Source of the DNA: Haloterrigena salina JCM 13891
GTDB lineage: Archaea; Halobacteriota; Halobacteria; Halobacteriales; Natrialbaceae
DNA length: 58,414 nt
Direction of reading: 5' to 3'
Assembly: GCF_000337495.1 (NCBI RefSeq)
Contig: NZ_AOIS01000022.1
Span: 1 to 58,414, forward strand
Positions 26,501 through 35,097 of the stretch are shown here, one piece after another. Under the pieces are notes generated by a model. The model was not told the origin of the DNA, searched no databases, and saw only the letters and a list, made by a program, of their open reading frames with translations. The position numbers and the translations under genes were made by a program. Each line of letters opens with the position of its first letter. The stretch's first letter is position 1.

Positions 26501-26944
26501 GATTATCGAGATCAGTTCAATAGTGGCGAATTCAAGGTTGCCCTCAGCACGCTCGAAGAGATTGGACCAGACCTCAAATCTCTCAAAGAGCAGGCGCAAG
26601 GGATTGAGCAGCAGCAACAACAGTATCTAAAACAACTCGATGATCTTGATCCGGAAATCTCCGACGAGGAAGGAAAAGAACTGCTCGAAGAAGCACGGAA
26701 AACCGTAAAGAAGGGCGACTTCGCCACGGCGCCGACACTCATTGACGACCTTCGTGAACGAGCAAAAGGGCCGACCCGACGTGAGCAGTTTGTCGCTGCC
26801 TTGCGTGAGTACAATGGAAGTTTCAGGAAGATCGTCACTGAGACAGACTTCGATGAGGCAGAAGCGTTTAGTCAACTCAAAGATGTCTACTCGGACTCTA
26901 CGAGCGACATTGAGGACATAACGGTCGTGATGGCTAATGAGTAA
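23552..26944 (+). CDS. Large ORC/BrxC-like ATPase with coiled coil (1130 aa)
   Basis: Starts at ATG 23552; an in-frame TTG 18 bases earlier is less likely. The N terminus FNELGLERDPFSTTIADEEI is ORC-like. Walker A is FGEYGTGKSHH near residue 66 and Walker B is LFIDEAED near 173. The middle holds winged-helix-like stretches. Residues about 770-1090 are long charged coiled coil. This architecture recalls BREX BrxC and the ATPase DpdH of Dpd systems, and it is the large counterpart of the 385-aa ATPase at 10938. It overlaps both neighbours by 8 bases. Likely the motor or sensor of the restriction arm; the DpdH match is inferred. Confidence 0.75.
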   Translation: MSEPASKFNELGLERDPFSTTIADEEIAAQYSLVGRDDQEYRLREFVQSGIREPDLMKRRLIFGEYGTGKSHHLIELRDEVREGVEVDGETYESLAVYVGNLGLSIRRLYEKIVEEILEDEPGLQDYVESLPDVEPDSSVDEAYQYERLQDNVATNLRKIVTHAREELGYRSVYLFIDEAEDIEAENDEQKVQRFIRSFLHLVNELNTSGLHILLGFSQGARMAITQYEDDDDSLGNALVQRFQGDDIYLGDLTESDVKEMLIDRMDAHRTSNRGEISPIVEDTVDVVTEVTGGHPRSILQIYSEALNYAAKVDADRIDGDAIVYALRDFTSLVRDEDLLSGEALTSLKKALEDAHPDARDDFERLEGRLIGEGDAIPENSFSDGVPGALMSPITVEGEDAGEIRVLEKRDRHGRYYYVLSEEAKDFLFRGKGDEGTETQKLDLQATNAPDKYQRDLSRGLALAVQSMGKGSLHKDPVTIAAGRYEYALHLIDVDRGPGKREQTVAVGVYNGQEIPVELLKLYVEAYQSRGATFGALVKQNQQQSAEANKYVNGLDSEERQFVTDRIIEVNLSTEQRDNFIYGRLLALGDSEIQAEGMVDGHTLISEIGIIGGLQETFTETILPYPDKVHRDVIEHLEKNDAREFTIGDLKDELDIQSYNLNGDIMGGLRDQNLVAKSGNRWVYPDIENDKPPWYEIYRRLNERGALTVDEIQDQLTTEFALGCSRGDENAMIQWYLDHLQRQNYVEPTTVEREGEIHDAYDIVSVEDQYNEARSRAQSRLDAAQELYDEAVSLDAKSINSYKNRIEDYSTQLEQFDEVFNPTHNDLNEVRSLIDDIVELEEDLEDAVSDRKEKIVGDAVSVRDDIDDLQRKISKSDVEGSFGSQLDDYDEELGELDTELESLVDNEQYERLAKRTGNIDDRVDTIDDEVEQLLGVKSKCTEKFKQLRDVADSAEDHIDAIAAENSSHTELEAELETIESRFDDYRDQFNSGEFKVALSTLEEIGPDLKSLKEQAQGIEQQQQQYLKQLDDLDPEISDEEGKELLEEARKTVKKGDFATAPTLIDDLRERAKGPTRREQFVAALREYNGSFRKIVTETDFDEAEAFSQLKDVYSDSTSDIEDITVVMANE

Positions 26945-29726
26945 TGCAGAGATGAGACAGCATGAGCACCTCGATGCTGTCAAGGAGATGTGGGAGGTTC
27001 TAGTCGACGGGGAAGATCATGATGGCCTCCAACAACACGTTCTTAGATGGGTCGACAATGCCTGTAAGCAGCAGATCAACGCCGGTAACTACGATGCTAC
27101 GGTAGCACTGTCAGACCTATTCGATCGGTTCCACCGAACATTCGTACTCGGTGAAGATGAACCGGATACTGGCGAAAACATCGACATTACCTACGCATTC
27201 CCTGCTCAGCTATCTACTAAGACGGCCAGCCAACTACTCTTTCAGCATGTCATCGACAAACTTGTCGAAAGGGATGTTCTACTCTACGTCTACGATAAAC
27301 AACGCGTCCGGAGTCGTGTAGCAGAAGTCACTAGGTACTTCGCGCTGCTTCGCCAGCGGTTCGCTGACCAAAGTGGATACGAGCATGCTCCCAGTCTCAC
27401 GAAGATGGTCAAGATGGACATTCAATCCCGTGAGAAGCCTAAATGGGGTGACCAAGGAATTGACCTGGGTGACAAAATTAGAGAGATTTTACAGCGCTCG
27501 AGCACTGGCGAACCTGCTTCTGAGTTTGGGTCCGTGGGACGGGCAGACTGGCGAGACGCCACGAACGACGCGCTCACTCTGATATACAGACTCTGTAAGC
27601 GCCGGGGTATGACCGGGTTAGCTGCATTCCAGGGCAGATCCCTCGATGAACTCTATCGCCGGGCGGTTACCGAACGAGACGAAGAACGAGCCCACGTTAT
27701 CACCGCGAGTACCGGCGGTGGTAAGACAGAGGCCTTCTTGTTCCCGATACTCGCCTACAGTCTGACGGCGAACCATGACAACATTCGGGTAGGTGGTGTT
27801 GATGCTGTTCTTGCATACCCACGAAAAGACCTGTGTGATAACCAGTTTGAGCGCATCGTCGAGTATCTCTACGAGATTGAACAGATCATCGCTGCGGACG
27901 ACGAACTGCCCTATGATTCGCTCCCGATAACGGTTGCCCTCCAACACGGTAGTGCAAGCCAATCTGAGATCAGCTGCCCCGTCGACGGCTGTGATGGAGG
28001 AATGCCGACGGATGACATGGTCTGTGATAAGGATCCCGCGCATAAGGCTGACTTTGCCCGATCAGATAAGGGGGCCACAGCCGACATCATCGTAGTTACC
28101 CCCGATACGCTTCATCGACGATTGATGGATCACCGGGGCTACGATCAGTTCTGGAAACACGCGTCACCGCCAAAGTTCGTTGTCCTCGACGAGGTTCACG
28201 TCTATACGAATCAGTACGGAATGCACGTTGCAAACGTAATGCGGCGGTTCCAAGCAGCAATGCGGGAAGTCGATCCAGACCAGCAACCCAACTTGGTTGC
28301 CTCCAGTGCAACTATCTCAAACGCTGAACAGTTCACAGAGGCAATCTTTGGGGCTCCCAGTGCTAGAGAGATCACTCCCCGGGGGAAGAACGAAGACATC
28401 CCATGGAAGGAGACGAGTAAGGAATTTAGAAAAGAGAGTGAGATTGAAGAAATTGGGTGGGAATATCTCGTATTTATAAAAGCTACAGACCCCCGTGAGG
28501 TCCAGGTTCCACAGGGAGAAGCAAAGTACAAACCTCGGCGTGAATGGGGACCAGAGGATTTCGAAGAGACGAACGTAACGAATCTCTCGTCCATGATTCA
28601 GGTCGCCTTCACGATGTACCATACGATCCTCAAACAGGAGTCTGATGAGGGGCAACTGAAGAACAAAATTCTGGGGTTCGTTGACTCTATTGATTCTGTC
28701 AAACGACTAGGCGATTATATCCAAGACGCAGAGTCTGGACGAGGTGTCGAGGGTCAGGAGTTATTCACTCTCCGTACTCCTGATGCTTTCCTGCGAGACG
28801 AAGATGAACCAGGGACTAATCCAGACTGCCCCAAGCACCAGTTCAGATCGAATGCAGCATCCCATGAACGGGCTGTCTGTGAACCACTCCCTCCGAACAA
28901 GAATCTGAATCCGTGTCCAGTCTATGAGGCCGGTGAGTGCTGGTGGACGATGACTGATGAGCTGGACCTTGAGCCGATGGATGTCTACCTACACAAGAGT
29001 GGCCGAACCGAGACTCCGGACGGGACCCGCATTGAAGACGACAATTGGGATCTTATGGTCACTACTAGCGCACTGGAAGTTGGGTTCGATCATCCCGGCA
29101 TAATTGGAACCTTCCAGTACCGAGCACCGATGAACATCCCTGGATTCGTACAACGGAAAGGGAGGGGAGGCCGTGATCCTGATGACCAACCGATTTCAGT
29201 AGTCGTTCTCGGTTCACGTCCTGAAGACGCATTCTACTTCCACCATGAAAACCTCCTTTCCGACCCAGATGAGCGGTACCTCGAAATCAATCTGGATGAA
29301 GAGAATAGGTTCGTTCGAACAGAGCATCTCGTCTCTGCCATCTTCGATTACTTGAATGTCACTGACAACGAGACCGCAGACGAGATATACCGAAGATTAG
29401 ACATCGAGGAGTTAGACGAAAAATTCACACATGAGCAAGATGAGATCGCCAACTGGCTCCGCAAGGCGTTCCCGATGGTGCCTGAGGAGCAGATTACTGC
29501 CGTGATCGATGAAATTGGAGATTACATTAATCTAACACAGGCCCCTTTGACACCTGCAAGTGTAGGTGGAGGAGACATCCAAGAATTCTGGGAGGCAGCA
29601 CGCTTCCCTAGAGGAACTCGTCAGGCCGATCTTGAGGAGAGTCTTGATGACCTGAAGTTCAAGCGACGGCTTTTCCAGGAGATTGCGGCGGGGAACCTCG
29701 ACTTGGAGAATACTTCCAACAAATGA
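26937..29726 (+). CDS. DEAD/DEAH-type SF2 helicase, DrmA/DpdJ-like (929 aa)
   Basis: Residues about 256-266 carry the P-loop TGGGKTEAFLFP, about 417 the DEVH box in FVVLDEVHVY, about 454 SSATIS, and near 738 motif VI, QRKGRGGRD. An insertion around 340-360 and another before the last third hold CxxxC-type cysteines (ISCPVDGC...CDKDPAH; DCPKHQF...CPVYEAGECWW) that may bind zinc. Such long helicases followed by a DUF1998 protein are found in DISARM (DrmA/DrmB); Dpd systems have a comparable helicase, DpdJ. It overlaps its neighbours by 8 and 4 bases. Predicted ATP-driven DNA translocase of the restriction arm. Confidence 0.8.
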   Translation: MSNAEMRQHEHLDAVKEMWEVLVDGEDHDGLQQHVLRWVDNACKQQINAGNYDATVALSDLFDRFHRTFVLGEDEPDTGENIDITYAFPAQLSTKTASQLLFQHVIDKLVERDVLLYVYDKQRVRSRVAEVTRYFALLRQRFADQSGYEHAPSLTKMVKMDIQSREKPKWGDQGIDLGDKIREILQRSSTGEPASEFGSVGRADWRDATNDALTLIYRLCKRRGMTGLAAFQGRSLDELYRRAVTERDEERAHVITASTGGGKTEAFLFPILAYSLTANHDNIRVGGVDAVLAYPRKDLCDNQFERIVEYLYEIEQIIAADDELPYDSLPITVALQHGSASQSEISCPVDGCDGGMPTDDMVCDKDPAHKADFARSDKGATADIIVVTPDTLHRRLMDHRGYDQFWKHASPPKFVVLDEVHVYTNQYGMHVANVMRRFQAAMREVDPDQQPNLVASSATISNAEQFTEAIFGAPSAREITPRGKNEDIPWKETSKEFRKESEIEEIGWEYLVFIKATDPREVQVPQGEAKYKPRREWGPEDFEETNVTNLSSMIQVAFTMYHTILKQESDEGQLKNKILGFVDSIDSVKRLGDYIQDAESGRGVEGQELFTLRTPDAFLRDEDEPGTNPDCPKHQFRSNAASHERAVCEPLPPNKNLNPCPVYEAGECWWTMTDELDLEPMDVYLHKSGRTETPDGTRIEDDNWDLMVTTSALEVGFDHPGIIGTFQYRAPMNIPGFVQRKGRGGRDPDDQPISVVVLGSRPEDAFYFHHENLLSDPDERYLEINLDEENRFVRTEHLVSAIFDYLNVTDNETADEIYRRLDIEELDEKFTHEQDEIANWLRKAFPMVPEEQITAVIDEIGDYINLTQAPLTPASVGGGDIQEFWEAARFPRGTRQADLEESLDDLKFKRRLFQEIAAGNLDLENTSNK

Positions 29727-31855
29727 GCGATCAAACTCCTCTCTCGGAAGCAGATGACCTGACGCAAGAAGAGCGATTGCTGGCACGACTTAATGGCCTG
29801 ATTCAATACCAATCTGACCTGCTTGATAAGGTCCAGCGCAATCGTTTCCGTCCATATTGCCATATACCAGACCTTTTTGAGCTTGATCCAGAGGCAACAA
29901 GGCCATTTAGCGTTCCGGGTACATTCATCTCTGAGCAAGTTGGTGGTAACATCAGTGTTGTCAACGCGAATGGCGGCTTTTTGGCGAATGAGCCTCTCGA
30001 TCTTATGTTGGGGAGCTTTCTGCCCGGTGGCTACAAACGCCGATGGGAATTCGACCTATGGACTGGAGATTTCGGGCCTTCATCGAGAAGAGGATTTGCA
30101 GATATTAACGACGGGCTGCGCATTCGAACATCCAGTCAACTATCCGAGATCCTACCACAGAGTGATGAAGAGCGGTACACCCCATTTGAGCACCCTGTAG
30201 ACGAGGTAAGCGTCTACATTCCACAACAGTTCATCGTCTGGAATCCGAGCGTAGGTGAGAACGGAGAGCATACGCACTACTATTGGGATTCTGCGAACGG
30301 GGTTGTAAGGAATCAGAAACCAGAGGATGTCTCAGAGGAGGAACTCACGAAGTTGAAAAGTGATCCGACCTCGCAGTTCCTCTGGTTCAAACATCCCCTT
30401 GGACGAGGCGACAGTCCGGAGTCACTGGATTTGTCGACGATGACCGGTGGCCTCATTGAGCAGGGAGAGTTCAACAGCGACGCGACATTCCTTAAAGCGT
30501 ACTATGCCACCCTGTTGACTCTATACGGCGAAGAGAGGACCTTCTCTGAAGTAATTCGCTATCGTCATGAGGAAGATGATGCCACGGCATTCGTTGGTAG
30601 CCGTGAGGAGAGCCAGGTTCTGATGTTTGATATAGACCGGTCGATGGTCACCGAGTTACTTGACAAAGTCTTCCAGAAAGAAACGCCGCTTTTCCGAGAC
30701 CTCCAATTTTCGCTCTTATATCGCCGATTATGGGACCGACTGTTCTTCCAAGAGGAGGCCCTCGAGCACGCATTTAGCGTTACCCCGTTCTATCGTGCCC
30801 TAATTGCGGTCGACTATCTCTTTTCGATGGGATCTGACGGGCCAGACTCGCTATTTGAAGCCAGTGTTAACGACATTGCAGCACGTCTTCCAAGCCTCCT
30901 ACCGTCTAGAGACAGGCGGTTAGGGCTGCTTGATTACGATGACGGGAAAATTTCGACTTATGAGACGCTTCTGGATGAATATGGAGATTCGTTGAAAGCC
31001 ATTATTGAGGAGTGCACTGATGGCGATTCAGTGAGACAATTTGCTGAGCATGTCTTCGTCCACTCACTCAAACATGGACTTGCTTCGTGGGCGGCAGAAT
31101 ACAGTGCCGGTGGTGGTGACTTCGAAGCTTGGTACGACGTGAACTTCGTAGAGACAAACGGCGAAACCGTTGAGATCGGTATCTATGACTCAATTCAAGG
31201 CGGTGCCGGTGTAAGCCGTGAAGTCTTCGATGACTTACGTGAGCTCTCCGATACTGAACTGCTAAGCGGGCTTGCTAAACAGGCAAGCTGCCATATCGGT
31301 GCTACAGAAGAGACGTTGGTCTCCTTGCTGGAGGAATACTCTGGAGAGTACGTGTTTGACCTCGCTCAAACGAGCGAAATTGCATCTGGGCGCGATGTAT
31401 CCGAGTTCAATGATGCGTTTCAGAGCCTTGGAGCCGACTTCTCGTACGCTCGGTACGACGACGTCAAACCGCTACTTCACCGGCGTCTTAACCGAATAGC
31501 TGAGACACGGGAAATGGCCCGCTTCTATAGTGTTGTTGCTGAGACATATACGACAGTGAAGGAACAACTAAACCGCACACCACGGCCGGTAGACTTGGTA
31601 TTTGCTCTGGAGGACCGAACGTTCTTCGACACTCGGGTCAGAGAGACGTACCGTAGATTTGCGAATAGGCGTTCTCAGCGCCGTGATCTCAGTGAACTGG
31701 CTGAACGAATAGAAGAGGTGACTAAGCAGTGTATTCATGCATGTCCGGACTGTCTAAAACGTGATTCCTGCACACACCAATATCGGTATCAGGAACAGAT
31801 GCTCGACCGCCGTCTCCTCGCACGCTCACTAGCGTCACTTGATGGAGGTAAGTGA
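29723..31855 (+). CDS. DUF1998-type protein, DrmB-like (710 aa)
   Basis: The C-terminal part has YDSIQGGAGVSREVF near residue 490 and four cysteines at CIHACPDCLKRDSC near 670. These are the signature of DUF1998, a zinc-binding domain that is the C terminus of MrfA-type helicases or a separate protein (DrmB) in DISARM. The N terminus (PFSVPGTFISEQVGGNISVVNANGGFL) also fits DrmB-like proteins. The ATGA overlap with the helicase gene suggests the two form a complex. No nuclease motif of its own. Assignment to the family is fairly sure; calling it DrmB is by analogy. Confidence 0.75.
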   Translation: MSDQTPLSEADDLTQEERLLARLNGLIQYQSDLLDKVQRNRFRPYCHIPDLFELDPEATRPFSVPGTFISEQVGGNISVVNANGGFLANEPLDLMLGSFLPGGYKRRWEFDLWTGDFGPSSRRGFADINDGLRIRTSSQLSEILPQSDEERYTPFEHPVDEVSVYIPQQFIVWNPSVGENGEHTHYYWDSANGVVRNQKPEDVSEEELTKLKSDPTSQFLWFKHPLGRGDSPESLDLSTMTGGLIEQGEFNSDATFLKAYYATLLTLYGEERTFSEVIRYRHEEDDATAFVGSREESQVLMFDIDRSMVTELLDKVFQKETPLFRDLQFSLLYRRLWDRLFFQEEALEHAFSVTPFYRALIAVDYLFSMGSDGPDSLFEASVNDIAARLPSLLPSRDRRLGLLDYDDGKISTYETLLDEYGDSLKAIIEECTDGDSVRQFAEHVFVHSLKHGLASWAAEYSAGGGDFEAWYDVNFVETNGETVEIGIYDSIQGGAGVSREVFDDLRELSDTELLSGLAKQASCHIGATEETLVSLLEEYSGEYVFDLAQTSEIASGRDVSEFNDAFQSLGADFSYARYDDVKPLLHRRLNRIAETREMARFYSVVAETYTTVKEQLNRTPRPVDLVFALEDRTFFDTRVRETYRRFANRRSQRRDLSELAERIEEVTKQCIHACPDCLKRDSCTHQYRYQEQMLDRRLLARSLASLDGGK

Positions 31856-31857
31856 AA

Positions 31858-34800
31858 ATGATCTATCCGATTCAGGACATCGTTGACAACGAGACGTACT
31901 ATGGCCGGGAAGTCACTATCCGATGTACAGTCGTTGGTGAACCAAGAAGAGGGCAACAAGGCGGAGACAAGGCACTTTATCCGGTTCGGGTGTCTGGTCA
32001 GTTCGAAGGTGATGCCTTCCTCTCGATCTGGCATGAGGATCCTGCTTGGACGGACTCGTTCGGGCGAACCGCGTCGTATCTTCGCGAAATAATCGACGAG
32101 GTACCGTTACAGCAAGACGAGTCGGTCGTCGTCAGGGGTATCCCTAACACACACAACGACAAGTGGTATTTCAACGTCACTGGAATCATAATTCGAGACC
32201 CGGATACCGCAATCGGCAAAAGTGAGATGCGCTCCGCTAGCGAGTGCCCCCGTATTTACGACCTTCTTTACGAGAAGAACGTGTATTCGCCTGGTCGATA
32301 CGATCTTTCTCCCGGAGCAATCAAAGGGAGAATAGTTCACACATTAGTAGAACGCGCCATCGAAGAAGGGAACCAAGCTCAATTCAAAGGTGGTTGGTCG
32401 GAAGCACAAGTTGAGGCGTCTCTTGAAGAGTTAATTGAGTCGGAATATTCTATTGAGATGGCTTTGTGTCGGTTGGCATGGGTGAGCCCCAACCGAATTC
32501 AGGAGAATGCGTTGAATGCTGCTACTAGTCTTCTGACGGACGACGAATTTGCAAATCGAATCGCTTCAGCAACAGATGTTAGTGCAGAAGTCGGCCTCTC
32601 TGCCTCTGTCGGCTTTAATGGCCGCGTTGATCTAATCATCGATGGAATCCCTTATGATCTCAAGACTAACTACAAGCTGACCGATAAAACACGGAATCAG
32701 CATCGATTCCAGCTCCGGGTCTATCTCCTAGCGTTCCTCCTCGAAACTCTTGAAACAGGAGAGCGTCTCCATGAGCGGATTGACGAGGGAGTTAGCGGCT
32801 ATCTCGTTTATCCGAACCTAGCGAACGAATCGGGCGTCGTGTTGGAAGAAGTCGAATTGCGGCGCGGCGATGTAGAAGACATTCTCTCTCTCCGGAACGA
32901 GGCATCTGTTCTTCGCGATGGATTCGGTGTGCCGACGACTTACGGCCGGGATTGTGCTGGCTGTACGTTCAAGTCGCCGACAACCGACCAGGAGGAAAAT
33001 GAGATTCTGCCATCACCTTGTCAATACTACTGTCAGTCTGAGCGCCGGTGGCCGTGTTTTGAATCAGACGATGAAGGGAACATCATATCCCAGTGTCCAC
33101 TTTTCGACGAGTGTGACCAACGACTTGAATTCCGAAACCCCGCTGTCACCGATCATTACACGGGTCTTCGTCAAGGATTGAATACTGAGCGAGACCACCG
33201 GAAGCGATTAGGCTACGAACTTGAGCAATTAGCTCCAGAGACCCTGTCGGAAGCAGGGTTACGAATCCCTGATCTCGAGCTTAAAGCCTTAGAGGGCCAA
33301 CGGAGGATGGTCTTCACGTCAGATACGGGGATAGTTCCGTCTTTTACTCCAGGTTCGGGCGTACGTCTCAAGCAGACCGGCACGGAATACTATCAAGAAG
33401 CCATATACTATGGCCAGATTGAGAACAAGTACATCTTCCAACTGAAATCAACACCCAATTCAGCGTTTCTTGATCCCACAGAGACGTATGAAGCCGTCCG
33501 TACCGTAGCTGCTGATTCTCTACCGCGTGAGCTGTTGTCACAACTGGACTACGCTCAGCGAGGGGAGGTGTCTCCCCTTCTTGAGACGACAGGAAAGGCG
33601 GGCGATAACGAGGACAGTCTTGACCCTTCGAACCTAAATCATCTTTCCGAGTACGCTGACGCAAAGGAACTCTATCTGGATGTTCCAGTCCGTCGTGACC
33701 GGACTACGCTCGTTACAGACATTATTACAAAACTCGCCACGCAGCAGTATCCAACCCCGACTAGTGACGAAGAGATACCTGATGATGAACAACGTACATT
33801 AGTTCTCTGTACGCGGCCTGAGATGACCGACTCAGTTGAAGAGCGACTTTCTTCAGTCGAGGGGGCAACTAGAATGGACGGATTCGCTGGTGGGGCAACG
33901 ATGGGTCTTACTGGAACATCTGATGGGCACGAAATTTATGAGGCGCTTCGTGACGCATCTGTCGTCATTTCGTCGGCACGCTATGCGCTTAGTGAGCAGA
34001 TATTCCACGCTATGCGCGATGGAGATGAGTCAGTTCGGTCCCATACTGACAAATTCTTCGACACAGTCGTAATTGCGGGTGCGGAAAGCCTCGCAGAACC
34101 CCAGTTCCATTTCCTCCAGGTTCTTGGCGATCGAGTAGCAGCAATTGGTGACACTCGACGGTCTGGTCCTGAGATAGTCAGCGGGGAGGCTAGAGAGGCC
34201 CGTCTCGACGAGGCGTATTTCAACCGTCTATACCGGCGGTTTGCGAACGTTGAGAGCGGCGACAGTCAGAGCATTCGGGTGAAAGCAGAACTCACTCCTG
34301 CAATGCAATCTGCATTTTCGGGACTGGAACTTGACGCAGAGACCATTGACGGAAGTTTCGAATTTAGAGATACGGATGGTGCGATAGCGACGGCCATCGG
34401 CGAAACCTCGTTAGAGTATCAAGTACCAACGTCCACTGAAGAAGACGAAACCCGCTTCATCCGGCTAGAACCAGTTGAACAAGTTGATGCGGTCCATATC
34501 TCTCAGTCTCTACAACAGCTTAGAACCCTTGACGCGAGCGCACTGACGTTCGGCGAGACGTACACAATCCAGGACATCAGATTCAAAGTCCGTACCAGTA
34601 ATCCTATTGATAGTGATCATCATCGTCTGAAGGTCAGTATCCCCGTACATGCGACACCATATCTCCATCAGCGCCTGACGAAAAATAAAGCCGAAGCCGA
34701 AAAGGTAGCTGAAGTTTGCACAAACGTCTCTCCAGATTTGGTTGTTACTCCCTTTGTCGCCCATGCAAATGCAATTCGGGAAGAATTGGAAGAAACAGGG

Positions 34801-35025
34801 GAGGACATAGCGGTCCGTCTCCCCGATCAGCTACCCGGAACTCATGTAGACTCGGCTGTAGTCAGTCTCGCCGTTACAGGTGAAGAACGAGTGGTCACTC
34901 CGCCCGTGAGTGAGATTGAGCAACTCTACACCTGCTTCAACTGCGCACAAGACGTCACATTAGTTGGCGATCGGGAAACTTTGGAACGGAACTCACTCAT
35001 CAGTCGATTGATTGAATCTATCTAA
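31858..35025 (+). CDS. Cas4/Dna2-like nuclease with a degenerate helicase half (1055 aa)
   Basis: ATG 31858 is preferred over GTG 31852 because ggaggt at 31844-31849 is 8 bases upstream of it. An N-terminal beta-rich part (about 1-115) resembles an OB fold. The nuclease core has GRIVHTLVE, D in GRVDLIID near 256, DLKT (D-x-K) near 266, and Q..Y in QLRVYLL. Cysteines at SECPR near 129 and CAGC near 366 plus a later C could hold 4Fe-4S. The C-terminal third follows Dna2-type SF1 order but has lost the Walker A, and the DEAS box is VVIAGAES. So it is probably an active nuclease with a dead helicase domain. Coupled to the DUF1998 gene. Confidence 0.75.
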   Translation: MIYPIQDIVDNETYYGREVTIRCTVVGEPRRGQQGGDKALYPVRVSGQFEGDAFLSIWHEDPAWTDSFGRTASYLREIIDEVPLQQDESVVVRGIPNTHNDKWYFNVTGIIIRDPDTAIGKSEMRSASECPRIYDLLYEKNVYSPGRYDLSPGAIKGRIVHTLVERAIEEGNQAQFKGGWSEAQVEASLEELIESEYSIEMALCRLAWVSPNRIQENALNAATSLLTDDEFANRIASATDVSAEVGLSASVGFNGRVDLIIDGIPYDLKTNYKLTDKTRNQHRFQLRVYLLAFLLETLETGERLHERIDEGVSGYLVYPNLANESGVVLEEVELRRGDVEDILSLRNEASVLRDGFGVPTTYGRDCAGCTFKSPTTDQEENEILPSPCQYYCQSERRWPCFESDDEGNIISQCPLFDECDQRLEFRNPAVTDHYTGLRQGLNTERDHRKRLGYELEQLAPETLSEAGLRIPDLELKALEGQRRMVFTSDTGIVPSFTPGSGVRLKQTGTEYYQEAIYYGQIENKYIFQLKSTPNSAFLDPTETYEAVRTVAADSLPRELLSQLDYAQRGEVSPLLETTGKAGDNEDSLDPSNLNHLSEYADAKELYLDVPVRRDRTTLVTDIITKLATQQYPTPTSDEEIPDDEQRTLVLCTRPEMTDSVEERLSSVEGATRMDGFAGGATMGLTGTSDGHEIYEALRDASVVISSARYALSEQIFHAMRDGDESVRSHTDKFFDTVVIAGAESLAEPQFHFLQVLGDRVAAIGDTRRSGPEIVSGEAREARLDEAYFNRLYRRFANVESGDSQSIRVKAELTPAMQSAFSGLELDAETIDGSFEFRDTDGAIATAIGETSLEYQVPTSTEEDETRFIRLEPVEQVDAVHISQSLQQLRTLDASALTFGETYTIQDIRFKVRTSNPIDSDHHRLKVSIPVHATPYLHQRLTKNKAEAEKVAEVCTNVSPDLVVTPFVAHANAIREELEETGEDIAVRLPDQLPGTHVDSAVVSLAVTGEERVVTPPVSEIEQLYTCFNCAQDVTLVGDRETLERNSLISRLIESI

Positions 35026-35097
35026 GCGCTTACCGGCACGCATACCAATAATGCACCGACTGGATAAGGGAACAACCAACCGATACACGCGAAAGCT

